In this document: positions 1-12,764 of the stretch, piece after piece
Layout of the letters: every line of letters begins with the position of its first letter
Numbering within the stretch: position 1 is the first letter of the stretch
From: Plecoglossus altivelis
Taxonomy: Eukaryota; Chordata; Actinopteri; Osmeriformes; Plecoglossidae
Direction of reading: 5' to 3'
Assembly: GCA_036571765.1 (NCBI GenBank)
Contig: BROE01000013.1
Coordinates: 15,581,226-15,645,225, forward strand
DNA length: 64,000 bases
Position numbers and translations under genes: made by a program
Notes under the pieces: generated by a model
Databases searched by the model: none
Seen by the model: only the letters and a program-made list of their open reading frames with translations
What the model was told of the DNA's origin: nothing

Positions 1-960
1 CATTTTTTTTCTGTCATTGAACGTTGTGATGTATATGGTGGGAATGTTCTCTGTGTTAATTTAATCAGCACAATTCACTGACATGCTGGACTGACATGCT
101 AGCTGCTGTTCAGAAGTGTAAAATTAGCTGTTGAGGACAACTCATGCAGTTGTCAACGGTACTTTGCTTTTTAGATTTTGTAATATGTCTCTCCAGCAAC
201 ACTGTGTGTGGCTCCTCTGTCGCTTGGGCCGTTGCTATTTTGAAATTGCTGGCAGCCTGATACAGTTTTTGGCGTAGAAATCCATTTCTTGGCAGGTACC
301 TAGGCCCATGGCAGGTTTGGGGGGGGGGCGTTATTAGATGAAATGAAATAGTGTCTGTTGCTGCTTTGAAATAAGTTTTAAGTCTGAAAATGTAAATAGT
401 TTATCATAATATCTTGTACAGTCCAGTGTAAAGTTTTTAATTGAACTTAAAAAGGTTGCCATCACATTTGTGTTCACATTCTTCTTTATACAGTACAAAA
501 GATCAACTATTTGCTAAGGATATTATTGTTGAATGAAAAAAAAAAATGAAAAAAGGTACTAAAATATGTTTTTATTTTGTTTTGCTTGGCTTCAAAATGT
601 AAACCAGCAAGTCTTTGGTTTTCATGTGCAGTATTGACGTGAGGTAAACTTAAGGTGAAATAATTCTACAGTGGTATGTCTGGAGAACAGTCTCCTCTCT
701 TTGGTAGTATTAATACAGTATATCCAATCAAATACACCAGATGTGTGACACATTTAGGTGTATCTAGGCACCTCAGTTATGTGTGCAAATATCTAGGTTG
801 TTTTCCCCACAGGATACATTCAGGCGTATTGTAATGTAATACCATTCTGTATGTATTCAGTCCATTGATGTAACAAGGCAGCGGTGGGTTGGATAACTGC
901 CTGTTTAAGCTCATTTACCTCAAGAGTTTTCTCCTTTTCCTTAAAAGAGTAAGAAATTGT
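1..960 (+). other. 3'-UTR-like A/T-rich sequence at the left edge (gene not identified)
   Basis: No open frame of note. The sequence is A/T-rich and complex, with U-runs and a perfect Pumilio response element (TGTAAATA) at 391-398, which is typical of vertebrate 3' UTRs. A run of eleven A at about 537-547 and a run of G at about 320-328 are present. No canonical AATAAA was found in the first 600 bases. An ATTAAA lies further on, near 1028. It could equally be intergenic DNA. The plus-strand orientation is inferred only from the Pumilio motif. The upstream gene, if any, lies outside the window. Confidence 0.22.
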
Positions 961-3329
961 GTGACAAAAAATGAAAAAACCGTCTCACCATCACTCCATC
1001 TTTTGTACTGCTGTTGACACTTACAAATTAAAGAGACATTTTGTTTTAAGCTCCGAGTCATTCTTTTGTTTAGGCACTCATTGTTTGTTTGCTCGGTGTC
1101 TGAGACACTGTGAAGACGATGCTCATGGAAGACTCAGGCTGAAGGGGGAGGGGTCATGGTGTGGGAAGTGGGAGGGCACAGACAGGCTGGTTCCAAATCA
1201 CCTTAGCTACACTGACAGATCCTCACAACCTCCACTTTTCAGTTGAGGCCCAGAGAGAGAGAGAGAGAGAGTAAGAGAGAAAGAGAGAGAGAGAAAGCAC
1301 TCAGACACGGTGTCTTTTAGAACAGGCGTTCGTTTGAACATTTATGATTGTGTCTGTGCCAAAATATGACACATCATGCCAACAGTGCTGTAAGGATGTA
1401 CACCTGAATTACAGTAACCCCAAGCCTGACTACAATGATGATAGTCAATACCTGCTTTGGTTGAGCCCAGGCTGTCCTATGCTGCAATGTAACTGAGATT
1501 CAAAGACACATTTAAAAGGGCTACTTTTGAACCTTTATTGCTGGGAATCAAATTCTCTGTCAAACCAACTTTTTTTTTCCTTCTATAGTGTGTGCCCCAC
1601 ACGACCTTACGGAAATTCAAGTCGGAGTGAAAGCAATTGTTGTTTTTTCTTACAACCTTCTGTTTGAAGCAGTTACCTTAAAAACGAGAGATAAAAAGAA
1701 AGAAATTGGGAACAGAAGCCATTTCCAAACATTTTGGAAAAACGTTTAAGGGTGTCTTTTGTTCTCTTCATCAATCATTTTTGTCTTCATCCTTTACCAG
1801 AGTGCACTGTAAGCTGCCTTACCCAAGAGCATGCGTAAAAGCCACAGTTTAACGGCCGTGTGTATAATAGACGCATGTGTCAGCTCTCTCCAGCAGAAAC
1901 GATCCAGCGCTAGATGGAAAATTAGACATATACCACTGCACAATAAATCTCATAGTAATTCTCCAAGCTTGCATTACAAATAATGGCAAGGGGGGGAAAA
2001 AGCCCTGTGCTTTCTGTGTATTTGTCTCTGCGTTATCGCGTGTGTGTGGGTGAACAACATTAAAACCAAGCCGGGGCCGGTGACATTTTAATCTTGAGTG
2101 AGAGACAATAATTTTCATTTTCTTTGGGGCCCATATTTTTCTATCTGGGATGTGCCGTACTTTCCTGAGCGTGCCAGATGGGAGAGAAGGGGGGTGGTTG
2201 GAGGTCTAGTGAGGTATGGAGAGTGATGCAGCTGCGGTAAGTAAGTGTTCTGTTTGAATGAACTGTCACTGTGTTAGTACAAAGATGTAGGTGTTTGGGC
2301 TGCAGATAATAATTAATACAGTGTTGCTGTGTTGCAGCGGCAGGTCCGCCATTTCACCACCCTGATGACTAAACACTGGAGAGGATGAAGGGTGGGGGAT
2401 TACGTCTGGAACAATATTTGCCTGTTTTGGATACCCCGTCTGCCCCTGCGTTCTGCGGCATGGCCGCTGAGCCTAGTGAATCAGTCCGAGTGTGTCGGCT
2501 CCACAAGCACAGCTGCTATTTATCTGATTTTCTCATTAGACTTGACTCATGACTTTATTGTACTGCTTTTGGCAGAGCCACGGCTGTGCAGAAGCACTGC
2601 TCTCAGAGAGCTGTTTGAGGAGCGATCTCCCTGCAGCTGTGCAGGTACAATACTTGTAACCTGCTCTGTCTTCATTGAGTTATATTCTATCAGTCAGTTC
2701 AACTGGCTAAACGGAGGTGATAATAAGTTATATGTCATTTCTGTCAGAGTATTTGCCACAACACCTGAATATCCCACACTATTCTTTGCTGCACAGCGTT
2801 CATATATTCCATCAACTTTGACAAGTGACATAGGGTTATGTGAGGTTGTGTTAATGTTAATTATTTCTGTAAGATGAAGTCAACCACGATCCTAGATATG
2901 GCAGGTGTGATCTCTACACATCTATAAAGTCAGTACGGATATTTCCACATCAGCTAAAGGCAGGTGCAGTTGAGGACCACTAGGAATTCATATTTCAGCA
3001 GCCGTCTTTCATAACTCTGGCCTCCTGTTCAGATTTATCTGACATGCGTATGTACGCACTGCCCAGGCTGTCAGCCATTTTTTAATCCTTGGAGGTGAAG
3101 GACTTAAGAAATCTTGCTAATTTCACAGATGGTTTAAAATAGATTAGTGTGGGGTAGCAGCTCCCTGAGATAGCCAGACCCACCAGGCCTCCCTGTGCAG
3201 CTGCCAAAACTCTGCGCCGACGCTCGCAGTGCCTTCCAAAAGTCCAGCAAGGTTAAACTCAAACTTAAGCATCCTGATGCCCCACCTAGCTAGTGCTGTA
3301 CGCTGGCTCTCACTGTCATGGAGCTGCAC
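961..3329. other. Non-coding stretch without a recognisable gene
   Basis: Apart from the GA microsatellite near 1.25 kb I see no gene, RNA or mobile element. The longest open frame (2392-2877, plus strand, 161 codons) has no recognisable domain, no coding-like composition and no convincing splice context, so it is treated as chance. Confidence 0.5.
1252..1296. repeat. (GA)n microsatellite, imperfect
   Basis: About 45 bases of GA dinucleotides, interrupted by a TA and by two extra A residues. It is a simple-sequence repeat with no coding potential. Confidence 0.9.
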
Positions 3330-3610
3330 CTCTCTTTGTTCCTCTCTCTCTCTCTCGTGTCTCTCTCGTTGTCCTCTCTCTCTCCTCTCGATCTCTCACC
3401 CTCCCTGCCTTTCCCCCCTCTCGCTCTCTTCTCTCTCTCTCTGCACTCTTCCGTCTTTGTCTCCCTCCCTTTCTCTCGCCGTCCCTCCCTCCCCTCCTCT
3501 CTCCTGCCCTCTCCCTCCTTTGCAGCTTCCTCGCTCTGCCTTCCTATCACCTTGCTTCTTCTCCTCCTCCTTATGCATCTCTCTCTCGAGTCTCTCGTCT
3601 TCTCTCTGCC
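3330..3610. repeat. Long (CT)-rich polypyrimidine tract
   Basis: About 280 bases are almost entirely C and T on the plus strand: CT runs mixed with CCTCC and CTTT blocks. Overlapping open frames on both strands arise only because the tract lacks A on one strand and so few stop codons can form. The predicted peptides are Ser/Leu/Pro-rich or Arg/Glu-rich low-complexity sequence. It is read as simple repeat, not protein. Confidence 0.9.
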
Positions 3611-6305
3611 TGTGTGTGCCTAGAACTATGAGCATTAGTTTGTGCCTCTCATTTACGATGCGCTGTATAAAGCTGCTGTGGACTGCAGCGGACTTCAAGC
3701 CAATTGCAGCTGCAATTAGTTTCCTTGCTTCCCGTTGGAAGGGGGTTCCAGCTGTTTTGTATAGCAGGAGGTGGACTTGACATTCCTCTGTGTCCACAGG
3801 CTGTGGTTTAGTTTCTCTTTAAGAGATCTGTAAGACATCACCAAACAGACCCCAAAAACAGACAAAGAAAACTCCACAAGAGAGAAAACCAGCTTTTGTA
3901 TTCTTTGTTTTGTTTATTTTTCTCAAAAAAAAGAAAAGAAAGAAAAAGTCTGCATCCAGTATTATCCAGAATGGCTTTTTCTGAGTGTTTGGATGGTTTT
4001 GCACTGACAAAGTTCCGAGTGCATGTACTCATCCCCCTAACGTTTGCTATCAAAACAATGGCGTCAGCACAAAGGGCTTCACATTGAAATGAATGAGTCT
4101 CCTGCTTGGCCACCGAGGCCATCTTTAATTGTATAACTTCTGTCCTCTCCCATCAATCGTTGGGTGCAGCGTGTCCACAAGCCAAGTCTCTGTGAGGGAG
4201 AATAGAGGCTGAATGAAAGCAGCAGTGGGCTGGTGTGCTGGGTAGTCTGAGCCAAGCCTGCTGCTAAAGCCGGGCCCAGTCCTAGCAGGCCAGACACAAC
4301 TCTGGCCAAGCTCAAAGGGCCCTGCTTGGAGTTCATGTGGAAACACAATGGACCGGTTTGAAAAACTCGACACGGTTTTGTTGGACTTGTCATTCCCCGG
4401 TGCATAGCTGTGAGCAAAACCTAGGAACCATCTGAATGTTGTTTTTGCGCTTTTTGTAATGAGCCATATTTGGGCCAGCTTTTTCCTTTGTGACAGGGTC
4501 GAAACAATGGGAATAGTCTTTTAGAAGTGACACACACCCTGACTGGCCAATACTTCTGGACCTGTCTCCTCATGGGGGATGGCTCTAAAACATGACATCA
4601 TGACATAATGGGAGTCCATTTTCAGTAGCTGTCGCTGAGAAGAACGCCAAAGAATACTTTTAATAATGACATGTCAGATCCTTATTGAAACGTAACTTAT
4701 GTGCGGTTACTAATACAATTTGTCATGAAAGAAAAATAAAAGATCCTGGTGGGAAAAAAAAAATCACGGGTCACATACAGTAAAAAGTGGGCTGACTGTA
4801 CAATGAGACATTCTGTTGCGTTTGAACGTCATGTCGTAATGTAATCACATTTTCAGATGGAAATCAAACATCGCCTCTGCTTTGTTGAGACGTTCTAGTT
4901 TGACATTGCAAACTAAATTGTGTGTGTTTTTCTGTGCAAAATCTGATGCTGAGGATGGTTGTTGGGCACATTGGTTTGCTAAATGAACTTTAGAAATATC
5001 CACATGGGACAATATTTCAAAAAATGTAATTTTACATACTGTTTCACATCATTGCATCTCCTCAGTGTATTCATCTCTCAAAGCATTTGACTGCATTTCT
5101 TTGGGGAAGAATGAATACGTAATGGATGTTTAAAAGCATCCCAGCTCCCTCTGCTTTTTGAAGAATTTAACAAAATAAAGGTTCCTCTCTTTGCATGTGT
5201 TATTATCTCAAAGCCATCACTCAGTTCTCTCATGCGTGCGTCAATTACTCAACCACACCTTTATGAATATGTAGATGTCGGCAGAATGCCTCATTAATGA
5301 GTAATTCATGCATTTTTCACGAGCCCAACACTTTGCCAATGTAGTCTGATGAATCGACATTGAGAAGTTCGAGGGCAAAGAATACATCATTGCGTTTGTG
5401 GTGGTTGGGAGTGAAGCCTTTGCAGGCCGGTGTAGAGGGGGAAAACCGTCTGCTCTACAGTGTTCTGTGGGGTCTGTGGAATCCAAGGCACGCTAACGCC
5501 TACGACGCGCTTTGCATGTGTTTTTGGTTCCCTCGATGTATCATGGCAGTGAAGATTCGCAAGCTGTGAAAGTTATCGCATGCTATTTTCCATGTTCATC
5601 CAGATATAGTGTGTTAAACATCCTAACGTTTGCTGGATGATTCCTCTCATCTCAATGCACACAGTTCTTGTGTCTTCTCATCAGTATTACCAAGCGTGGC
5701 TCTACTGTGAGATCCCCATTCAGAAGAACCCACTGGTGATGGATGAGAAGGCCCCCACTGAGAACCAGGAGGGGTCTGCTTGGCCGTCAGTCATCCAGGG
5801 AGGTGTGCACATCATGGGGGGATGGACTGGGGGCGGGTAGCCCTGGGACTCACGTCTGGGATCAGAGTGTGGGCAGGTCCTGGGTATTGGCATGCATATT
5901 GCAGTGGGGGCCCCTGAGAACTGGTTGGCACTGAAGTGCTGCCTGGGCCGAGCACTGGCATAGCGTCATTCCCAGCAAATCTGCTCCCCTCCCGCCCACA
6001 TTCTTTCAGTGCAAGCTGGAGATTTATAACAATGCCATGGATCTTCAGTTTGAATTTTAAATAATGATCGGATGAATGTACTGCAAGTCAGTTACCAGTT
6101 TGTTTTGACCGCTTTTCAACAGGGATTATTGTGGAAGGTTAATGTTTTTTAATTTGTTTTCATCAATAAACTGCCTAACTCAGTGCCCAGTGATCAACCA
6201 ACCCAGCAGAGCCGTATAAAGCCTCAATACATTTCAGCAGCATCTGCTGTATCATCATTAACACCTTTCTCACAGACATCTCACTGTGCTCTGGGCTTAA
6301 ATTAC

Positions 6306-6307
<2 letters not shown>
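3611..6307. other. Non-coding stretch flanking a candidate exon
   Basis: Complex, moderately A/T-rich sequence. AATAAA motifs occur near 4735 and 5173 but without an associated transcript model. No repeat family is recognised. The only coding-like piece is the candidate exon listed separately at 5685-5802. Confidence 0.45.
5685..5802 (+). CDS. Candidate single internal exon, unknown protein
   Basis: A good acceptor-like site (TTCTTGTGTCTTCTCATCAG ending at 5684) precedes an open frame starting TAT TAC CAA. The codons then look coding-like, with G or C in most third positions (CTG GTG ATG GAT GAG AAG GCC). The peptide begins YYQAWLYCEIPIQKNP and continues with an acidic, polar stretch. An AG|GTGTGC donor-like site falls after 5802. 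A shorter version could end at the GT near 5774. The frame stays open to a stop at 5838-5840. I do not recognise the protein and no partner exon is visible, so this may be chance or a pseudo-exon. Exon length (118) is not a multiple of three. Confidence 0.28.

Positions 6308-6379
<72 letters not shown>
6308..6379. repeat. (TG)n microsatellite, ~36 units
   Basis: An uninterrupted TG run of about 72 bases. It opens spurious Cys-Val or His-Thr repeat frames on both strands. It is a likely polymorphic vertebrate microsatellite with Z-DNA potential. Confidence 0.97.
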
Positions 6380-6381
<2 letters not shown>

Positions 6382-6935
6382 CTGGCGTGAGCATGGGTGT
6401 GGGTGGCGTAACATATTCACACAGGCCCACTTGCATTTATTTGTCTTTGATAATCTTTTGAATTACAACCACTGTGTTGGGTGTTTACTTCAGGGACTCT
6501 GGTTGGTGGCTGAGTTATGGAGCAGTCTTGTTGACCTGCATTCACTCCTGGTCTGTCAGAGGGAGGGAGCCCGTAACAGGCTGTGCGGATTTAAAACCAA
6601 CCTTCCAATCAGGACCCGGCTTCTGAGGAGATCCACGGAGAACTGTGGGACAGGGGAGAGGACGTGCTGTGATGACCTGTGCTGGCCAACGCACATTCCA
6701 GGACCATGAATTTAACATGAAAGCATAGTTGCAGCAGTCAAGAACATGGAGAGTCTGTCTTCCCTGTGGGGGGACGACAGTCTGCTACCTCCTGGACGCA
6801 GTCACTTTGTTCCTGCATCCCTATTGGCCCAGGAATATATTTATGTAAATGGGGGTTGCTGGGCTGTATACGCGCGTGTACTCTAAGGAAAGGCTGTCAG
6901 GGGAGCCTCTGGAGCAGTAAATATGGGGTGGATGT

Positions 6936-6949
6936 GGGGGGGGGGGGGG
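6936..6949. repeat. Poly-G run (14)
   Basis: Fourteen consecutive G residues on the plus strand. Such a run is prone to sequencing and assembly length error. Confidence 0.9.
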
Positions 6950-8687
6950 TAAAAGAAACAAACAAATGTGCCATCATGATAATGTACACCATTTACAATT
7001 CAAAAGTGCAGCATTATATCACACGAGTGGATTATTTGAATAGGGCTGCGTATGTGTTGAAGAACGGGGCGAGAGGGGTTTCAGTGGACGCCTTTGGATT
7101 CACTGCTTGCTCATGCTCTCATGCATGAGTTAGAGTTGCAGATGAAAATAAAACATTACACCTCTCGACGTCTGTCAGTAATGTTGACTCTGACGTCAAA
7201 TCGGAATTATTGGTTTCTGTTCAAGTTAAGCACTAAACTCATTTGGGTTGGGCTTGGTAAAAACACACAGAAAAGTAAATCATTTTTTGGTCATATTTAT
7301 TTCTACAGATGCAAACCTTTCAGTTTCACAATGACACATTATTATTTGTTTTGCCATCACAATACATTGTACAGAAAAAAAAGACTTGTTTGAATAGTCA
7401 AGTGTCAAGTATGAAGTAGATTGGTTTGTTACACAGCATGTCTATATAATTCTGAGTCTCTGGGTGTATTTGATGGACAAGAAGTCTTGTTGCTCTCTGT
7501 TGCACACTCAGGAAGAGAAACACTCAAACCTGAAGCTGCTTTCCTTGCAGCTGTTTCTGTCCGAGCTCAAATATGGCTTCTAGCTGACGGCCTGTCAAGC
7601 CATAGAAAACATGTATACATATCCAATTGACAGGTTACGGGCAAAGCTTAAATGCTTCTGCTCCCAAGGTTTGCGACATCTGTTCCTGTATGATTCGTTC
7701 CGTGCTTTTAGAGACCTGCTGGTCTCTCAGGAGTCTGAGGATGTGATGAGAATCTGGTTGATGATTAAAAGTTCCAGTTTCAGGGGAGTTTCGCATTGTC
7801 TCCCCTCTGAAAATCCAGCGTTTTCTGCATTCCACGTCAAAAGTGATATTTCAGCAAGCTTGTCAAGCGTTTGGGTTGTGATAATCATGATTCAATCATA
7901 GAGATGGAGGAGATATTAAATATTAATTGACTCGTTCCTTGAGGAATAATGGTGATGGAAAAATCCTGGAAGTTGTTTTCAATTTTTAATGATTATTTTA
8001 ACAAAGCTAAGAAATATGATCTGGAAATGTAATTTATTTTGTTCAGGCTGGGAACATGATAGAAATGTGCATCCAAACACAGAAGATGATCTGGTAGATC
8101 ATTCAGGTCCATCATGCTAAGCCTAGACTTACAGTGCACTGTTACCCTCCATAACACACAGAAGTAGAACCAGTTTACCAGTCTCTCTCTCTCCGATTCC
8201 TGCTGAAGAGATTGACACACTAATAAACTGATGTTAATTAGACACACTTTGAAATTCTCCATTCTGCTCTCCTCCGTCTTGCCATAGTGAAGCTGGTGGC
8301 TTATTAAATCATTTGCTGCTCCTGGGTGATCTCCTTTTGAAACTCTGCCTGACCCTCCGGGCACAATTTATTTTTATTTCAAAAATGATTTTTCCCAGCA
8401 AATTTTGCATTAGTTCAAGAGAATTATAAATCATTATTACACAGGCAGACACTTCAAACATTTTGTTTAAAAGCTTTCTGCTCGATGCCGCATCAAAGGA
8501 GATGTTCAGACTGATGACTGTTACGCTGGCACACATCCATTCATTAGCTGACTGAAGTTGGCATGACAATATTGTGAACATGCCCCATAAACTGTAAGAC
8601 ACTGCTATTTGATTTAGAAGCTTTGTTAGAATCCAGGAGGATGTGCCCCATCAGTACCACATCAGGCGATGCCAAACTCTTTAGTTG

Positions 8688-8752
8688 TACACACACACGC
8701 ACGTACGCACTCACACACATACACACCTACAGTACACGCATACGCACACAGC
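8688..8752. repeat. Degenerate (CA)n tract
   Basis: CA dinucleotides interrupted by GC, GT and TA steps give a mostly alternating purine-pyrimidine tract. Confidence 0.8.
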
Positions 8753-9529
8753 AGGACCTTTCATTTTACTAAATGAATCAAAGAAACAAGAAGAAACAAA
8801 TTAGGGCTAAAGGTGATATGACAGCAGACATGATTAGTTTCACTTCAAATATAGTTTGATTTCAGAAAGTCAGAAATGGTCGGCATATTGTGAAGGTTCC
8901 CTTACCGTTCACCAGGTCTTTTCTAGTGAGGACATTTAGGTAGCTGATTTATAATGAGTAGAAGCGATGAAAAGCAAACTTCATTGAAAAGGGACGGTCT
9001 TCATTCAGATCTTTGTTTGTCTCTGAAATTCGATTTAATACATAACTATCTACGGTAATTATACCGTAAGATTTGCTGTGCTTTGTATTTTAATTCCCAC
9101 TTTTCAAAGATCACAAGGTGCACAATGGAAAAAAGTAGGAACACCTTAATTAAATCTTATTAAGAGGCCCCACTTCATAGAACCTGATGTTGAAGCCTTG
9201 GGATTGGCTGTGTGTGTTTTGCATTATTCTCTCTAAATTAGATATCTCATATTCAACGAATGTATACCTTGGAGGTAGAGACCTAGCCTTGATCAGGGCT
9301 AATTGTAAGACTCTGCTGTTGTGAAGAATGGTATTGTCAGGGTCTCCAGAGTGCCCATGGCATGGCCCGGGGAACAAAAAACTGGTCCCAACATCAATTA
9401 CCCTGGCACGATTACCATGGTTTTGTCTTCCAGTCTCATTGAGCAGAAGATTAAAAAAATATATATAAATATAAAAATGACAGCCAGCCAGCTCAATTAC
9501 CCTCCAACCAGGGTTGGCCAGCCAGCCTT

Positions 9530-9759
9530 TTGATTCTCCCTGCTTCTTAAATTTCCACTGTAATTCTAATACATCTCATTACAGTAATGCGGTGTCGCCT
9601 TTGCTCTTCCGAGCTGAGCTTTATACAGGGAGGGTAAGATCAGAGGCATGGCCAGAATGCAGCCTGTGATACTGACGTCCCGAGTGCAATTACAATTCAT
9701 TCAAATAAGCTGTATAGACAGTGCTGAAAACATACATTTCATTTTAGCATGCAATATGT
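9530..9759. promoter_or_regulatory. Candidate enhancer-like non-coding block
   Basis: High-complexity sequence free of repeats, with homeodomain-type cores (TAATTC, CATTACAGTAATG, GCAATTACAATTCATTC) and a CRE-like TGACGTCC near 9673. This composition resembles vertebrate conserved non-coding elements. Conservation itself could not be tested. Confidence 0.25.
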
Positions 9760-11159
9760 GATCATTTCTGCAATGATCAAAGACATTTATATAATTTATG
9801 TAATTAAATATAAAAGATGATCAGTCCACATTCTGTGCTGATAACCAGTTGGTAAATGTAATTGACTTTTAAAAGTAAGGACTCATTAGATAAAGTTATT
9901 CATTAACAACATTTTGTGAGTGTGTGTGAATGCAGATCCAGACTGAGAGACTCGCTGTAGTAGAAGGTAATGATGGAAAAACTAATAACAAGAAGTTGAT
10001 CCTTAAACTGACTCCACATTTAGACGTGTAGGCGGCTGTAGGCGGTCCCAAGCACTTATGTATCAGATCAAGAGTGGTCTCATATTAGCGTAGACAGTGT
10101 GGTGAAATGACCTATAATATATTAACAATAATACTAAGTAGAGCTGAGTCAGCCAAAATGGTTCTGGAAATGTCTTCTCCCTGTAATAAACATGAGAGTA
10201 GTGCTTTACATTTTACAAGGCTATAGTCATTCTTAAATTATAATGCAGAGCCACAGCAGTTCTGGGAATGTGATTGACCATGGACAAGGAGGACCGGTGT
10301 ATAAAAAAGTTGAGGAAGAATTTGAGATTGTAATGAAAAATATTAATTTGAAAGTTTATTGGATTTACCATTAAGTACTGCGCAGTGCATTCCATATGAA
10401 TAACTGGCAGTTATCTCCATTGTGGTTTTGTGCTGAATAGATGTAAAGCATCTGAAGACCTGAAAAAATCATCATACCTATATAAAAATGTCCTTGCAGT
10501 GGGAAAAAAAGAAAGAATTGAATGAATGATCGCTGTCCATTTATGACTCTAATTCAGAGGATAAATGAAATCTGAGCTCTGGGTATCTAAAGTGTCAGAA
10601 ATGTGGCAACTTTTTTCAAACTCATATTCATTTCTGGAATCAGTGCTGGTAAACCAAACAGTGCAATATGTTTCATATTAAGACTCGGGTTTTAAAAGCT
10701 TTCAAGTTGTCTACGAAATTGTAATGCCTTTTTTTCCACAGTCTGTCTTTTCAATGCGACTCCCACTGTTGAGGATGTAATGGTGTGTGGTTTGAATTAT
10801 AATGGCCCTTCTCTGGAACAGTTGTCATCATCACGGTTTTCTCCTGAATCTTTTTCTAAGCCGTCTATCATTACTGGTAAACCCAGAGCACGATGAAGGG
10901 GAACACAACATACTTGAGTTGCATTTCAACAACTCCGCATTGATGACAGTAGTGTTTCTTGCATGTGGAGTGCAGGTACAGTATAAGGTCTGAGTGGTAC
11001 ACTTTGTTACAGGACTCACACCCATCTTCTGAGATCCTCAACTCCATTGTTAAACTGTGATTATGATGTTATTCATGTTGTCCAACATACTGTATCCCCG
11101 AAAAAAAAATGCAAACTGCACAAAACAATAAAGATGACGGGTTACAATCTCAGCTCATG
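9760..11159. other. A/T-rich non-coding stretch
   Basis: A/T-rich sequence with short poly-A and poly-T runs. No gene, RNA or mobile element is recognised. A small direct duplication (GGCGGCTGTAGGCGG) lies near 10031. Confidence 0.45.
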
Positions 11160-11420
11160 ACAAGGTTGCACAGTAGGCTGCTTTTAAAGCGAGTCAGATG
11201 CAAACGCTCTTATTTTTCTGTTGGATTTGATTTTGCGTTCCCTTGAAAACCCTTGAGAGATTTGATGATGTCTCTTTATTATTGCGGCTTTAAGATGCCT
11301 GGTCGAATGAGGAAACAATTATAGGATGTTGGCCTGGAAATTGACTCAATTTGCCAAATAGATTTATCTTGATTCTCATAGTAGAAGACTTTTGCCAACT
11401 GTTAATCACAAACGTTTGAG
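11160..11420. promoter_or_regulatory. Candidate enhancer-like non-coding block
   Basis: Repeat-free, complex sequence with CAATTA, AATTGACTCAATT and ATAGATTTATC motifs, compatible with homeodomain and GATA-like binding. No open frame is worth keeping. The call rests on composition only. Confidence 0.27.
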
Positions 11421-12764
11421 ATGAACAATTTTAACATAACAAGGGTATGATTGAATTTCAGTTTTCCTTTTTAATTAACAGACAGTTACGCTCTCTCACA
11501 CGCACACAAACAATAAGACCATTAGGTACAGAACAGTGGCTTTTCCTCTGATATTCACTTAGAGTAACTCAATTCCAAATGCCAACCGGAATTGAACAAT
11601 GACTTACAGCAGCCTACGTATTTTGAAATTCAAGCGATTCATTTAATCATTAAAATATTTTCAGCGTGTTTTCAAAATGTATGAGAAGAAAAGGATGATT
11701 TCTTTTTCCGTACTGCAGCCTTCGGTGAGACGATCAATCAACCTGGATGACACACATTGTAGATTCACAGAGGAAATGTATTCACTTTTCCAACGTCGGA
11801 TTCCTTTTTCGTCCATACATTTGCATGGCGATGAGTAAAGTACAGTAGCTAAACTATTTGAAGTTTGTGATGGCTGACATTGATCAGTGAGGACTCACCT
11901 ACATGTCGTGTCAAAGGAGATAAGAACTATTAGAACTAAATGACTGGGATAAGTCTTTTAAGCTTCAGGCAGGAGAGTCTTAAAAACAATCTCTGAGCCT
12001 GTGAACTCTAGTGCCAGGATCTGAATTTAAAGGGAGATTCATCTCCATAGATGTGGCAAGTTGCTGTGATGCCATTGCTCGAACGGAGTGATGACGAAGG
12101 CACTTGTCTAATAACTGTTATTAAAAACCTCAACTTATGCCTCTAGAAAAAGTGTTTCATTTTAGACAGAAAAAGACGAATGGTAAGTAAAATGATTCTA
12201 AATTACAGTCCTGTTTGATCAGACTTTGAACAGAAACGCTATTGATATGTTTTAATGCTAATGACGAGGTACAGAATCAGAGGCACAGGCCAGATCTGGT
12301 AGTTAAAGACAGGAGGAGGGAGGTGGTGTGTGTGTGTGTTCTCGTCGTGGGGGGGGGGGGGGGGTGAGGGCCTCTCCAGAAGAAAGAAGGAAAGGTTATT
12401 TAAAAGATGTTTTGTGAGATAGAGTGGAACGCGCTTTTGATGTGATGTGACAGGATTCTTCACTCAGCTGTTGACAAAATACTTGAAGCCCTTGAACAAA
12501 CCGTAAGAAGCTGAGCATCTAGCCGTCATCCTTTCATCAGAAGAAACCAGGACACACCAAGAGGGACACTTTGCTGCCAGACGATGCCCAGCAGCTACCC
12601 TTAAAAACAGCCAGAGAGGAAATGATAAGCTGATGTTACAACTGCCAGTTACAAACAGAGAGAGCGCTTGGCTAAAAAATCATGATGATACAAGGCTCAT
12701 CCAGTAAAATATATTTATCATATTATATATCAGACAAAACACGAAACAATTGAACTGTGGTTGT
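11421..12764. other. Non-coding stretch with GT and poly-G tracts
   Basis: An octamer site (ATTTGCAT) lies at 11819-11826. The stretch contains a short GT run and a poly-G run near 12.33-12.36 kb. No gene is recognised. Confidence 0.4.
12325..12364. repeat. Short (GT)n followed by poly-G run
   Basis: A GT run (12325-12339) is followed, after eight bases, by about sixteen consecutive G (12349-12364). Confidence 0.85.

Larger units (their letters stand above)
6380..9529. other. Non-coding stretch without a recognisable gene
   Basis: Contains a 14-base G run (6936-6949) and a degenerate CA tract (8688-8752). Otherwise complex sequence in which no gene, RNA or mobile element is recognised. The open frames are short, lie on both strands and have no family resemblance that I can see. 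Confidence 0.5.

Noticed and set aside
2392..2877. 161-codon plus-strand frame
   Set aside because: It is one of the longest frames outside the repeats, but shows no domain, no coding-like codon bias and no convincing splice or start context. Chance is sufficient in 64 kb.
3229..3797. Overlapping open frames of up to 183 codons on both strands
   Set aside because: They are created by the C/T tract. The peptides are Ser/Leu/Pro or Arg/Glu low-complexity with no family resemblance.
4727..5180. Poly-A signals (AATAAA) as gene ends
   Set aside because: AATAAA is common in A/T-rich DNA. No exon, UTR or GT-rich downstream element makes a case for a transcript end.
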